Assembly: GCA_025201845.1 (NCBI GenBank)
Contig: MU604050.1
Location: 1-47,152, forward strand
Direction of reading: 5' to 3'
Length of the DNA: 47,152 bases
Source of the DNA: Martensiomyces pterosporus
Lineage: Eukaryota > Kickxellomycota > Kickxellomycetes > Kickxellales > Kickxellaceae
Below the pieces are notes generated by a model that saw nothing but the letters and a program-made list of their open reading frames with translations, made no database searches and was not told the DNA's origin. The translations under genes and the position numbers were made by a program. Below, one piece after another: positions 36,179 through 46,790 of the stretch. How positions within the stretch are numbered: position 1 is the first letter of the stretch; each line of letters starts with the position of its first letter.

Positions 36179-37159
36179 CTATTCTCCGATAACAGCGCAC
36201 GCAGATGCCCCGAGGATCTGTCGGATGGCAGCGTTGTCAAGGTCGTGTGCATTTTCAAGCTCTCCCCACAGCTGTGTCTGAGAGTTTGCCTCCACTTGAG
36301 CGGCCAGGGCAGCCTCTTCCACAGAGAGATGCTGCTCAACCAGCGCCAGCCCGATGAGGAATGACTTTGCGGTCATAACAGTCTTTTCAAAAGCAGCCAG
36401 CTTCAGTGGGCTGAACTGCGCCACGATGCCGCGCAGCTTCTCGGTTGCCTCGGGGCTTTGGCGCAGGGTAAAGATGTTGGAGGTAACCTGGATGTCGATT
36501 CCATAGGTGGAGCTGGCCCAGTTGACAATAGGCTGGTAGTGCTTCTGCTGCAGCTCAACAAGCGCATGCGGAAAGTCCTCGTGAAGGCATGCCGAGTCGG
36601 TCTGGAAGTACTTTAGCAGCCTGTCAATGACACCGCTGCGCACCTGCGCGTCGCACAGGCCGTCCATGGAGCGGCAGACAAGAGATGTCAGTGGGAGCGA
36701 GTGGGACCCAAGGAACTCCTTTTGCGACTCCCACTCACCAGCAACAAGCATGGCAAGAATGTGCTGGTTCTTGGGTATTTGGACCTGCTTGCCGTCGGGT
36801 GTCTTGATGGGTCGCTTGTCGAGAGCCACAACATACTTCCCTACAAATAAACATCGGCAACTTGAGCAATTAGATACCTGCAGCATAAAAACCCTCACAG
36901 GTCACAGAAAGAGCTTTCAATGTCAGTGAGCAGCCTACCATCACGCTCCTCGACGCCAACGCTGCGCCAGAACCGCCGGATCGCAGGTGCCTTGTCTATA
37001 TATTAAGAGGGTATAGAGAATGGAGGAGCCACTGATAGTTAATATGCGCACTTGTGCTGATTCACTGTGCTCGGCTCTATTGCTATGCAGAAACCCCATT
37101 CTGTAGATTGGGTCTTTGTGTGCTGTGCGAGCCTTGCACGCGACATATAGAGGTCGTCG

Positions 37160-37207
<48 letters not shown>

Positions 37208-37441
37208 CCTGCTGACTGTGCTTGCTTTTGCAGGGGGTGAGCAGTAGCAGTTCTTTTTCCAGTACTTACTCTTTGCAAGAGTTTCAGCTGGCGTGTCCTG
37301 CGGGGGGGAGGTTTCGTTGGTAGGCAGTAGCACACTGCACGAGGCGCCGAATGGGCGCCGCAGCATCAGCGGCTTTGCAGTAGCGCCACATGGTGGGCGC
37401 GAGTTTAATACACGGAGGGTGTGGCGCCCTAGCTGGATCAT
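36179..37441 (-). CDS. ATP12: ATP12, assembly chaperone of mitochondrial F1-ATPase alpha subunit, three exons
   Basis: Exons: 37441-37270, 36995-36939 (57 nt) and 36840-36179, both introns phase 1, giving 296 residues. Intron 1 (274 nt) has GTAAGT...ATATAG, intron 2 (98 nt) GTAGGC...TTTGTAG. The joined exon 2/3 reading RRFWRSVGVEERDGKYVVAL then DKRPIKTP is the conserved start of the ATP12 domain. Further marks are AGEWESQ, LPLTSLVCRSMDG, and the C-terminal FLIGLALVEQHLSVEEA with the ELWG-like QLWGELENAHD. ATP12 shields the alpha subunit before F1 assembly in the matrix. The first exon supplies the targeting peptide. Intron 1 holds a (CT)20 microsatellite. Confidence 0.92.
37165..37204. repeat. 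(CT)20 microsatellite inside ATP12 intron 1
   Basis: Uninterrupted CT dinucleotides on the plus strand, GA in the ATP12 transcript sense. It occupies about 15 percent of the intron. Confidence 0.95.
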
Positions 37442-37962
37442 TGCAGAGTATCACGCGTGATGTTGCCCCCAGTCCTTCAAGCCGAGAGAAGCGTGGGTAA
37501 GTGTGTATTGCTGTGGAGAGAATCAAGGGGTGGATAAAATAGATACAAGGGGCGGGTGCTCTGGAGAAAGACTAATAGGAAATGGAACAAACGAAATAAC
37601 GCTGGGATTGGTAGTTGGGTGCCTGATGAGTAGTCTTATGGGGGAGGAGATTGAGGTAGATAAGCATGGATGGAAGGCACAATAGCACCTGGTGCTGCCG
37701 CTTCCGTCGAAACCATAGATCGCAAGGCGAGCTGCCGGTCAAGCCGGACGCCCATTGTCCTGAGACCTCCGTGTTTGGGTGCGGGAATCACGCACGATGA
37801 CGGTAATCGCCCAAGTGGAAAATATGCGATGCAGCCAGGCAGACAAACAAGCAACGGTGCATGTCCTGCAGCGCTGTTACCGCCCTAATGATGCACCCAG
37901 GCAGCGGATGTCTGAAACGGCTGCTCCAGCCATGGGGTGGCGGTGTTTGCTGAGCACGGCAT
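37442..37962. other. ATP12 promoter / 3' region of the DUF98-like gene
   Basis: 521 nt; short chance ORFs only. An AT-rich stretch (GGATAAAATAGATAC near 37530) lies about 90 nt upstream of the ATP12 start. No gene is seen. Confidence 0.4.
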
Positions 37963-38571
37963 TCACACAAGCATGTTGGGCGAGAGCGGCTGTGGCGGCT
38001 GCTTGCAATAATCAGCGTCGAGCATGCCGTCGGGGAATTCCTCCTTGATGGTGCACACAACATCGCCGCTGCGTAGCTCGTACAGCCGCGAGAAGCTGCT
38101 GTCCTTGTCGCTCAGGTGAGCCTCTATGAGAGCGAATGTGGGCAGAACGTTCATGGTGCGGAACAGCTGGCCGATTCCTACGCCCTGATTGATGACCAAA
38201 TCGGCAGCCTTGCGCGTGAGGATATCCACTGTGCTCTGTGCTGAACAAACGACGGTTCCATTGCACACAAGGTTGATGTTTCTGTTGTACCTGATGGGCA
38301 GCAGGCGCTCATTGAGCCGCTTTGGGTCTTCGGGCTCGTTAAACAGAACCTCAACCGACACTGGGAGGTTGTAGTAGGCGCTCAGCACCCTCTGCAGGTT
38401 TCCGTTTGCCATCAGCATGATGCGCTGGACTGGGTTCTTAAAGATCGCCGGCAGCATACACGACGTCTCACGCTGCGACATTACATCACCAAAGTGGTTT
38501 GGCTCCAATTGGCCATTTCTGCCCTCGCCCCTGATGCTGTATTGGACCACCATCTCCTCTTCAACTGCCAT
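37963..38571 (-). CDS. DUF98/chorismate-lyase-fold-like protein
   Basis: 202 residues from MAVEEEMVVQYSIRG (ATG at 38571). Recognisable stretches are NPVQRIMLMANGNLQRVLSA, YNLPVSVEVLFN, RNINLVCNGTVVCSAQSTV, GVGIGQLFRTMNVLPTF and LYELRSGDVVCTIKEEFP. The order (Q.I.L..NG..Q..L....N.PV.V, R...L...G...C.A.S, VGIGQLFR) resembles the DUF98/chorismate-lyase-like fold known in bacteria and scattered in fungi. Enzyme activity is not implied. No signal peptide or membrane segment is visible; the last 20 residues (YCKQPPQPLSPNMLV) are a disordered tail. A TATAAAA box lies about 210 nt upstream. Confidence 0.6.
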   Translation of the reverse strand: MAVEEEMVVQYSIRGEGRNGQLEPNHFGDVMSQRETSCMLPAIFKNPVQRIMLMANGNLQRVLSAYYNLPVSVEVLFNEPEDPKRLNERLLPIRYNRNINLVCNGTVVCSAQSTVDILTRKAADLVINQGVGIGQLFRTMNVLPTFALIEAHLSDKDSSFSRLYELRSGDVVCTIKEEFPDGMLDADYCKQPPQPLSPNMLV

Positions 38572-38774
38572 AAAGGTTGCTCTCTTTAGCTTGCGTCGCT
38601 GGCTTGGTCTGGCTTTGTCGTGCTGTCGATGGCAGGTGCTGTGCCGTGCGCTGGTCGTCAGGGGCGCGAGTGGGAAGAAGCGTGTGAAAATCGTGCGTTG
38701 TTTAATTTCTCCGTTAGGCAACTGACTGAAACGGAGGAGAGGAGAGGGACGAGGGACGAGAAAAGGGCAGGCGC

Positions 38775-38781
38775 TTTTATA
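38775..38781 (-). promoter_or_regulatory. TATA box (TATAAAA) of the DUF98-like gene
   Basis: Minus-strand GCATATAAAAGCGC context, shared with the GT25 promoter. Confidence 0.5.
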
Positions 38782-39010
38782 TGCGACGCAGGACGGCCGA
38801 GGCGTGTGAATGGGCCCTGGGCGCGATTGCAAGTGCGATTGGAAGCGTACGTGCGAGTGCTACGGTGTGGGAAAGCCGACAAACGGCGGGCCTTGGCAAA
38901 GTTGGGGGAGGATGGCGAGAAAGAGGAGAGGCGCGCAACTGAATGAGCAGCAGTCTCTCCGTGCTTTGCAACTCCGTACAGAGCGCCCGCATGGCACACT
39001 GCAGCTGGAG

Positions 39011-39080
39011 CAGCAGCAGCAGTTGTAGAAGCAGCAGTTGCAATTGCAGTTGCAGTTGCAGCTGCAGCTGCAGTTGCAGA
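39011..39080. repeat. Imperfect CAG / TTGCAG hexamer repeat
   Basis: CAG triplets pass into TTGCAG and CTGCAG hexamers, a short minisatellite in the Erv46/DUF98 promoter region. Confidence 0.85.
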
Positions 39081-39754
39081 AACAGAGCATCTAGCAAGCG
39101 AGTGAACAGGTTTTGTGGCCAGCGGCTGCCCCCTCTGCCGCCCGCCCAAAAGCGATAGCCTGCCTTCCACTCCTACCGGCCATGCTTGCCTCGGCTCCAT
39201 GCACACCAGCAATCTCTTTGGCTCTGTCTTTGCCAGCCAAAGATAGCCTGTACGCTTGGCGGCTGCTCATCCGGTTCGTGGATTGAGCGGACCAAGCCGG
39301 AAATCACTCATGCTCAGGTCCGCATGGACCGCCATCACCGCCAAAGCAAGTGCTTGCAGGCCATATTGAAACGTGTCACGCCTGCTTTGCAGCTAGCTTG
39401 CATGGGCGGGGGGGGGGCATAAAAATCAGGCTATTGTGGCCGTGCCCGACAGCAGCCAGCACGCCCTCGCCTTGCATCAACCAGTTCTCATTCAAATCTC
39501 CGTCATCTGGTTTTTTTTTTGTTTGCATTCCACTGTCATTAGCTCTCTGCATCCCCATCGTCCTTTTCTCTCCACCAGCTCATTCGCCGCAATTCAGACA
39601 GGCCGTACTCAACGTCCGTGGGCTCTACTGTGGGACGTCCCTTCCGCTGTGCATATCCACACAACAAGGCCAATTTCCGTGTTGCTGCTGTAGTTGTATT
39701 TACAGCCATATTACTCGGCAAGCTGCTGGGAACAGGACATCTCTATATCCTGCC

Positions 39755-40924
39755 ATGGGTCGTAAGGGCGGCATAGCTGCTCGCTTTCAGAGCTTCGATG
39801 CGTATGCAAAGACACTCGATGACTTCAGCATCAAAACCCTTTCAGGCGGCATCCTCACAGTCATCACTGGCATAATCATTGCCGTGCTTGTTGCCAACGA
39901 GTTCCTCGCCTATCGTGCTGTAGAGCTCCTGCCAGAGCTGGTTGTCGACAAGGAGCGCATGGAGAAGATGCACATCAACTTGGACGTGAGCTTTCCCAAG
40001 GCTCCGTGTGTTCTTCTCGGCCTGGACATCATGGACTCATCGGGCGAGCAGCAAATCAACCTGTTTCAGCACGTAACAAAGACTCGCCTGAGCACGACTG
40101 GCGATGAGATTGGCATTGATGCTTCAGACATTGACAAGGCCAAAGTGCAGCCGCCCGAGACTGGCGAGGACGGCAAGCCTTACTGCGGCAGCTGCTACGG
40201 CGGAGTCCCGCCCGAGAGCGGGTGCTGCAATACCTGCAATGACGTGCACCAGGCATACAGCCAGCGCGGCTGGGCATTCACTGACCCAGACTCCATCGAG
40301 CAGTGTGTGCGCGAGGGCTATGCGAAGCACATGAAGGAGCAGGCTGGCGAGGGCTGCAGAATGCGTGGGTTTATCGAGATCAACAAGGTTGCTGGCAACT
40401 TCCACATCTTGGCTGGCGAGACCATCAAGCATGGCAGCGAGCACATGCACAACCGCTACGAGTACATGCCCTCGGATTACGATTTCTCGCACACCATCCA
40501 TCGCCTGTCCTTTGGCGAGGAATTCTCCACGCAGAGCAACCCACTGGACGGTGTCTCCAAAACCGCCCACCAGCCGCAGGCCCAGTTCCAGTATTTCACA
40601 AAGATTGTTGGCTCCGAAGTGCGCTACCTCAACGGGACGGTGCTAAAATCCAACCAGTACTCTGCCACTGAGTTTGCCAAGGGCGATTCGCCAGCATCCA
40701 GCGCCACAGGCCCCTCGCGTGTCAACCCCGGCCTCTTCTTCATGTTTGACATCTCGCCCATGCGCGTCATCTACACCGAGCACAAGCGGTCTTTTGGCTC
40801 GTTCCTCACAGCCGTCTGCGCCATTGTGGGCGGTATATTCACCGTTGCCAGACTCGTCGATGGCTTTATATTCCGCACAGAGCGTGTCCTCCAGCAGAAG
40901 CGCGAGCTTGGGAAGCTGGCCTGA
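39755..40924 (+). CDS. ERV46: Erv46/ERGIC3 COPII vesicle cargo receptor
   Basis: 389 residues from MGRKGGIAARFQSFDAYAKT. The ERGIC N-terminal domain motif (F..DAYAKTLDDFSIKTLSGG) precedes TM1 at about 31-52. The lumenal domain carries CGSCYGG, SGCCNTCNDV, the paired-cysteine signature of Erv46, and GCRMRGFIEINKVAGNFHI. YDFSHTIHRLSFGEE and FQYFTKIVGSEVRYLNG follow, and then TM2 at about 345-368. Erv46 with Erv41 cycles between ER and Golgi and returns escaped ER residents. The C-terminal tail (VLQQKRELGKLA) lacks a KKxx but has basic residues near the membrane. No intron. Confidence 0.93.
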   Translation: MGRKGGIAARFQSFDAYAKTLDDFSIKTLSGGILTVITGIIIAVLVANEFLAYRAVELLPELVVDKERMEKMHINLDVSFPKAPCVLLGLDIMDSSGEQQINLFQHVTKTRLSTTGDEIGIDASDIDKAKVQPPETGEDGKPYCGSCYGGVPPESGCCNTCNDVHQAYSQRGWAFTDPDSIEQCVREGYAKHMKEQAGEGCRMRGFIEINKVAGNFHILAGETIKHGSEHMHNRYEYMPSDYDFSHTIHRLSFGEEFSTQSNPLDGVSKTAHQPQAQFQYFTKIVGSEVRYLNGTVLKSNQYSATEFAKGDSPASSATGPSRVNPGLFFMFDISPMRVIYTEHKRSFGSFLTAVCAIVGGIFTVARLVDGFIFRTERVLQQKRELGKLA

Positions 40925-41200
40925 ACTTGATCCATAAATCGCTGATCAGGATCAAAAAACTTTGCGCATTATAGCAGCTTCCAGCAGCATGCTTTTTTGC
41001 GCGCTTTACTTCATGGCGCTTGCTCCCTTGCCATTTTGCTCTAGCTGTCCTGCGTTCTTCAAATTCCCGTTCCCTCTTTTTGGTTTGCTTGCGCTCTACG
41101 CCTTCTTTCAGTATCACGCACAGGCAGCCAGCAGCAGCATTGCTCGTGCCCACATAAAAGGCCAAATACAGTAGCAACTAAACACACGCTATTTATTGAA

Positions 41201-43249
41201 ATGGGTCGCCGCTCAAAGAAACACAGCTCCAAGCTGTCCTCAGCAACACCTGAGGACGAGGAGGCAGGCATCAGAAGGGCTGCCTCGATAAAGGCGGTCA
41301 AGACCTGGGACGATGTTGAGCACGACTCTGAAGACGACTTTGACGATTCTCGCGATAAAGTCCTCCTGGGCTACGACAAGAAGCTCGCAAAGCATGACGG
41401 CTTGAGCGACGACGAGTCTGACGAGGAGGTGTTTGGCGTGAGAGTCGCGGAATCGGACGATGGCAGTGATGGTGATGATGGCGCTGGAAGCACTCAGTTC
41501 TACAGCGATGAGGACGACGACGACAAGCCAGCCGCCGATGATGAAGATGGCGCTTGGGGCAAGCAAAAGTACAACTACTACGATGCCGACGACATTGGTA
41601 CCGACACTGACGACGACGAGGCAGCTGCCAAGGAAGAGGAAGAGGAGGCACTCCGCTTGCAAAAGAAGCACCTCGAGCAGCTGGATGAGGGCGATTTCAT
41701 CGACGAGTTCAGTGCCCAGCTCGGCGTCGATGCCAAGGACACTGGCAGTGTCTCCCGGCTTGTTTCCTCTGTTGATGACAGCCAGGCACGCATCGATCTG
41801 GACCAGGTTTCGCTCAACATGGATGGATCGTACAACATATCAGACGCCAAGCGCGAGGCACTGGAGAAGCTGCCCGAGAAGCAAAAGCTAAGAATCATTC
41901 AAGCAGAGTCTCCAGAGCTTCTCTCCCTGGCTGCTGATATGAAGACATGCTGGAGCAGTGTGCGCAGCGAGATCAAGCCCATCTTGGACGAAGCTGCCTC
42001 AATCGGGGTCAGCCCTGACGACCACCCAGCACTGGCTTTCTACACTGCAAAGTACCAGCTCTTGATGAGCTACCTCAACAACATTGCTGTGTACCTTGTT
42101 GCCAAGGCCTCAGAGCCCGAGGAGCGCGGTGGAATCGAACTTCGCGACCACCCAGTCATTGGCAGCATTGTAGAGTTCCGCCGCAGACTTGAGGTCATGA
42201 ACGCCCTCCAAGAGAAACTCGCTCCCCTGCTGGCAATGTTTGCTGATGAGCTGTCGAGCGGCGCTCTTGCTGCAGCCAATGCCCCCTCTGCGTCTGACAA
42301 CGAGGCCAGACAGCTGGCTGATTCCGATGTCGATGCGGCTGCCGAGGCTGCCGAGAAGAGCACAGCCACCAAACCACAGAAGAGGTCTAAGAAGGAGTCC
42401 AAAGCCAAGGCCAAGGCCAAGACCCAGAAGAAGCCCAGTTCATTCCTTGATGTCGCACCTGCCTCCACTGACAGCTACGCGGAGCTCCAGGCAATGCTCA
42501 AGAAGGAGAGGTCGTCTAGCCGGAGGAAGAGCAAGAAGCAGCAGATCGAAGCCATCGAGGACTGGAATGCACTGGAGGATGGCGACTTTGGCGAACAGGA
42601 CCAGCTGGACGAGGACGATGCTGAGGACAAGGCCCGTGCAATTCGCCGCTTGCGCCACCATGCCAAGCGGGTTGCTCAGGCACGGAGCAAGCGCGAGAAT
42701 AAGGACAAGCTGACCGGTGACATGGATGTTCCATACAAGGACCGCAGGCTGGATAAGCTCCGCTACGACGACAAAACGGCAGAGTCCATCCGGAAACAGG
42801 CGGACAGCTACGGCGATGATCTGGATGTGGATATGGATCTGGACATGGACATGGACATGGATCTAGACAACGAGTTTGGAGAGAGCAGCAAGAAGGACGA
42901 CGACTATTACCTCCAGATCCAAAAGGCCAGCGAGCAGAAGAAGGCCGACAAGGAGGCGTCAAAGGAAGCCCGCTGGCGGATGATGGTCGAAGCCAACGAG
43001 GCCGAGGATGCAGCTGTGAGCAAGGAGACCAAGAGAAACGTCAATTATCAGATCTTGAAGAACAAGGGCATGATGCCGCGGCGTACAAAGGAGCAGCGCA
43101 ACCCCCGTGTCAAGCGGAGAAAGCGCTACGAGCAGGCCAAGAAGAAGATCGGCAGCGCCGTTGCCCAGGTTCGCAAGCTCGAAGGCAACTATGGCGGAGA
43201 GTCCACAGGTATCAAATCGAATCTTGCACGCAGCACACGTCTTGGCTAG
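41201..43249 (+). CDS. SAS10: Sas10/Utp3, small-subunit processome factor
   Basis: 682 residues. The N-terminal third is very acidic (DDEDDDDKPAADDEDGAWG). A central Sas10/Utp3/C1D domain spans about 230-330 (PELLSLAADMKTCWSSVRSE onward, with LLMSYLNNIAVYL). The diagnostic C-terminal Sas10 domain is at the end: RTKEQRNPRVKRRKRYEQA followed by GGESTGIKSNLARSTRLG. It acts in the nucleolus in 18S rRNA processing and, in yeast, was first seen as a silencing regulator. A short Asp-Met-Asp-Leu repeat lies at about 545-560, encoded by a GACATG hexamer repeat near 42835-42870. Confidence 0.92.
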   Translation: MGRRSKKHSSKLSSATPEDEEAGIRRAASIKAVKTWDDVEHDSEDDFDDSRDKVLLGYDKKLAKHDGLSDDESDEEVFGVRVAESDDGSDGDDGAGSTQFYSDEDDDDKPAADDEDGAWGKQKYNYYDADDIGTDTDDDEAAAKEEEEEALRLQKKHLEQLDEGDFIDEFSAQLGVDAKDTGSVSRLVSSVDDSQARIDLDQVSLNMDGSYNISDAKREALEKLPEKQKLRIIQAESPELLSLAADMKTCWSSVRSEIKPILDEAASIGVSPDDHPALAFYTAKYQLLMSYLNNIAVYLVAKASEPEERGGIELRDHPVIGSIVEFRRRLEVMNALQEKLAPLLAMFADELSSGALAAANAPSASDNEARQLADSDVDAAAEAAEKSTATKPQKRSKKESKAKAKAKTQKKPSSFLDVAPASTDSYAELQAMLKKERSSSRRKSKKQQIEAIEDWNALEDGDFGEQDQLDEDDAEDKARAIRRLRHHAKRVAQARSKRENKDKLTGDMDVPYKDRRLDKLRYDDKTAESIRKQADSYGDDLDVDMDLDMDMDMDLDNEFGESSKKDDDYYLQIQKASEQKKADKEASKEARWRMMVEANEAEDAAVSKETKRNVNYQILKNKGMMPRRTKEQRNPRVKRRKRYEQAKKKIGSAVAQVRKLEGNYGGESTGIKSNLARSTRLG

Positions 43250-43405
43250 TTTTTTCTTGAGTCGTTTCTTTAGTTTTCCAGCCGCCCCCACAAAAAATAA
43301 CCGCAACACATCATTTTCGTGTTTGACGTCACATCAAATCGTGGCCCTGTTTGCTTCTCCCTTTCCTCTTGTGCTTTTTGCTGCTAGTATTCCTTATTTT
43401 TGAGT

Positions 43406-45355
43406 ATGAACAGGCAAATCTCGTACTATTTCGCATTTATATTTTTCTTCTGGGTGCTCATGTCGTGGCGAGATGGCTGGAGTCCGCGGCACAGCAAGAA
43501 AGAGAGAGAAGCGTTTGAAGAGAGCTGGTGGCTGTCGTACCGCAACCTCACTTTTCCAAACAACTCGACACACACACAGCTGCCTGCAAAGGTGCGTGCA
43601 AGCATCGACGACCTACTGCCACACAAGGACGCCGATGGCGATGGCAAGGGGAAGCCGCACTACTCAGCAGTGTTTTACCGCAACATTACTGGAATTTACC
43701 ATGGTGAGTGGCAGGCGGCGCACATTAACGAGACCACGCCCTACTGGAATGGCACGCTGCCAGAGGACTATGAGCGGCCGGGCAACGGCACTAGCGGCAA
43801 ACTGACAATTGTCCTGGACACTGACAAGTCCTCCAACGATACGATAAAGCTGCTGAACGGAATTGCTCGCTTGCGCGCAGGCGCCTTCTCGGCCAGTCTA
43901 AGACTGCAGGGCCTGTACTGGAGCGACAACGGAACCGCAGTGCTCTACGGCACACGCGAAGAGAGCGCACAGTCCGTGGTTGAACTGGTGCGCGCAATGC
44001 CGGACAACAAGACGTTTACCGAGGCAAAGGCTATTTACGACGATGTATACATGCGCGAGCTGCCGGACTACGACCAGTTTGACGACGTAAGCCACGACTG
44101 CGACTATCAGGTGTTTGTTCAGTTTAGCCCCGTGACCAGCTTGACACGCCAAGAGCTTGATGACCTGGAAGACGAGCTTGAGCACCCGACTGGCAGAAGC
44201 ATTGCTAAGCCGCCGCAGCTCCTTGCGCGCGCGGTCCTGTTCTCGCCCAACTGCAGCGTGGCTGTGTCGACACAGGGCAGGCAGCATATCGTCGGCACCC
44301 GCATCGAGCCATATCTGTGGAAGGCCACACGCTACGCACTGGCAGCCTTCGCCCTCCTCTTGCTGCAGATTGTCCTCCTTATTCGACAGATCGAGCACAC
44401 GCCTACGCCTTCGAGCGTGGCCAAGGTGTCGTATTTGACCATTGCTATGCAGGCCGTTCTGGACAGCTACCTCTGCATGCTCCACCTGACTGGCAGCGTA
44501 TTCTACAGTGAGCTATACTTGTCGTTCGCTGGTGTCTCGTTCTTGACGTTTGTACTGCTGTCGATGTTTGACATGCGCTACCTGGTGATGGTTTGGCGTG
44601 TGCAGCGACCTGAGGCTGGAGATACGAGCACAAGCGAAGGTCGGCGCGAGCTTTGGCTGATTTACTTCCGGTTCTACGCCGCGCTGATCCTTGGGCTGTT
44701 TGTCATATACATGTATGCTGAAAGCGTACGCCCAATCGCCAGCGCCTTGTTGGCCATTCTGCTCGTCGCCCTGTACTCGTACTGGATCCCTCAGATTTGG
44801 CGCAACATCAAGCGCGGCACCAGCCAGGGCTTGCGGATGGACTATGTTGTTGGCACTACAGTCCTGCGTCTTTTCTTCCCTGTCTATGCATTTGCGTGCC
44901 CTGACAACATCGCGTTCATCACGCCTACCCCTCTCGTGGGGGTGCTGGTAGCATACAGCCTTGCACAGACAGCGTTCTTGATCCTTCAGGACGTATTTGG
45001 CCCGCGCTTCTTTGTTCCAGCGTACTTTTTGCCGCCCACCTACAACTACCACCCTGTGCTGCCGCCCACAGATGAAGAGTTGGACGCTGGTGCCGAAGCC
45101 GATGGCAATTCAGGTGCTGACGTGGAGATTGAGCGGCCAGACAACTGGGAGCACAACGCCTCGACTTCCTCGAACCGCGTATGTGCTGTGTGCATGCTGC
45201 CGGTCGATGTGGCTCCCCCGACATCAAACGTGCTGGGTCGTGCAGCCTACATGGTCACGCCTTGCCACCACATCTTCCACTCCGAGTGCCTGACACGCTG
45301 GATGGCTATCAAGCTTGAGTGCCCCGTATGCCGGGCACCTCTTCCGCCTGTCTGA
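43406..45355 (+). CDS. TUL1: Tul1/Dsc1-type Golgi RING E3 ubiquitin ligase
   Basis: 649 residues from the ATG at 43406 (MNRQISYYFAFIFFFWVL); the codon three upstream in frame is TTG. A signal peptide or anchor lies at about 4-22. A roughly 280-residue lumenal domain with many N-glycosylation sequons (NLT, NST, NIT, NGT) follows, then a multi-spanning membrane domain (from about residue 310, WKATRYALAAFALLLLQIVL). The C-terminus is a RING-H2 (CAVCMLPVD...CHHIFHSECLTRW, LECPVCRAPLPP). This is the layout of Tul1 / Dsc1, which ubiquitinates membrane proteins with polar TM residues in the Golgi and, in fission yeast, activates SREBP. It follows SAS10 closely (156 nt). Confidence 0.92.
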   Translation: MNRQISYYFAFIFFFWVLMSWRDGWSPRHSKKEREAFEESWWLSYRNLTFPNNSTHTQLPAKVRASIDDLLPHKDADGDGKGKPHYSAVFYRNITGIYHGEWQAAHINETTPYWNGTLPEDYERPGNGTSGKLTIVLDTDKSSNDTIKLLNGIARLRAGAFSASLRLQGLYWSDNGTAVLYGTREESAQSVVELVRAMPDNKTFTEAKAIYDDVYMRELPDYDQFDDVSHDCDYQVFVQFSPVTSLTRQELDDLEDELEHPTGRSIAKPPQLLARAVLFSPNCSVAVSTQGRQHIVGTRIEPYLWKATRYALAAFALLLLQIVLLIRQIEHTPTPSSVAKVSYLTIAMQAVLDSYLCMLHLTGSVFYSELYLSFAGVSFLTFVLLSMFDMRYLVMVWRVQRPEAGDTSTSEGRRELWLIYFRFYAALILGLFVIYMYAESVRPIASALLAILLVALYSYWIPQIWRNIKRGTSQGLRMDYVVGTTVLRLFFPVYAFACPDNIAFITPTPLVGVLVAYSLAQTAFLILQDVFGPRFFVPAYFLPPTYNYHPVLPPTDEELDAGAEADGNSGADVEIERPDNWEHNASTSSNRVCAVCMLPVDVAPPTSNVLGRAAYMVTPCHHIFHSECLTRWMAIKLECPVCRAPLPPV

Positions 45356-46790
45356 AAACGCCCCAGGGCACCCAATTAGTGTTGGATAGGTTTGCTGTTT
45401 GCACAGCCTAATCTCCGGCACGGATTAATAATGTATAGCGCCATTTGATACTATCGTCTCCTCATCGATAGCGGCCAACGGAGGAAATGGCGCTAAAGCA
45501 TGCTGATGATGCCATTTCACAGACTTGTAGACCTCGGTTTGTGATCGTGCTTGCTGACCCGTGTTTCGCAAGCAGCAGCTTCATAGTTGAAGGAGTGAGG
45601 CGATGAGGACTATAATAGAGTCTCCCAGTCGACCACAGTGACGCCGCCGATAGAAATCCGCAAAGGAGGCAAGCAGCAACCGAGCAGAGGGGTGTTTCAT
45701 ATGCTTGGTGGCGGCCTCCAACAGAGTCAGCAGCGGTGGCTAATTGCCCATGCAAATGACGCACACGCGTTATCGATCGGCATTTAAACACACTGCGAAG
45801 CCCACAGCCAGTGGGGCGGACGGGCAGAAAAGAAAGAGCAGGCGGCACAGCAGAGCTGGCTTGTGAAATCGCGTTTCATCTGAGCGCCAAAGGGGGCTGA
45901 AGCACGGTGCACCAATCTGGCCGAGGAGGCAGGCGAGTAGCTGGGCAGGCACAGCGCACGCCCCTGTGGACTCCCCAAAAAGCAAAGGGCAGAAAGTGCT
46001 GGCTGCCATACCAGGAAAGCAGCCAGGCCTACTGCGTAGATGCTGGCGCGATAGCCGCCGATGGGGCAGATAAGGGCGGCGGGTGTGAGTCAAGAACGCA
46101 TTCTCCTCGCAGGCAGCCAGGCGCACGCAGCGGGTGGCTATGGAACAAAGGCAGCCTTTATCCCTAACGCACCTGCCGCCTGCTCTGCAGCTTCACAGGC
46201 CAGAGCAAGACTGCAGGCACGCCGGCGGCCAAGGATGGAGAGGCGCGAGCGGTGACGTCGCAGCTGGCTCCGGGAAGACGGCGCCCGTGCTCTGGACAGC
46301 GTAGCTGCGGGCGTGTGTGGGCGATGGGAGGCGATATTGCAAGCGCCCAGAGTCAGCAGGGCGGAAGGGGGAGGAGCAGCTGGACAGGCTTCTTGCTTCT
46401 CACACTTTGCATTATCGTGCGACGATCTGTGGGCGATGGGTGGTGGGAGTCGGCGCCCTTTGTTTCGCTTGGCTGGCTGGGCTGCCCCGAGCGCTGGCAT
46501 GCGATTGCGGAGGAGATTGGAAAGCAGGGGTGGGCCGCTTGCCCCGGGGCGGGTGCGGTGCGCTTGGATTGGGCTGGTGCGATTAATCGGCCAATGGCGC
46601 GCATCCGATGGGGGCTTGATAGCGCTATCACGGCCATCGCGCTGGCTCGTGCTTTGCTAGAGCACCCAGCCGCTGCATGCTGCAGGCCCAAAAATCCCGA
46701 GCGCTGCACCTGTGCAAAATTTTGTACTCGCGCCAGGGCAGGCTTCATTCCTCCCACACTGGGCACGCTGCCTGCCCGCCCAGGAGATGA

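Larger units (their letters stand above)
38572..39754. other. Bidirectional promoter, DUF98-like (-) / Erv46 (+)
   Basis: 1183 nt. From left to right: a minus-strand TATAAAA (38775-38781), a CAG/TTGCAG repeat (39011-39080), a G10 run (39408-39417) directly followed by CATAAAAAT (probable Erv46 TATA), then a T-rich, CU-rich leader. The plus frame is open back to 39350, but that part is leader-like. Confidence 0.5.

Noticed and set aside
37165..37204. Possible CRISPR-like or satellite array
   Set aside because: It is a simple dinucleotide repeat with no spacers; no CRISPR array or cas gene is present in the window.
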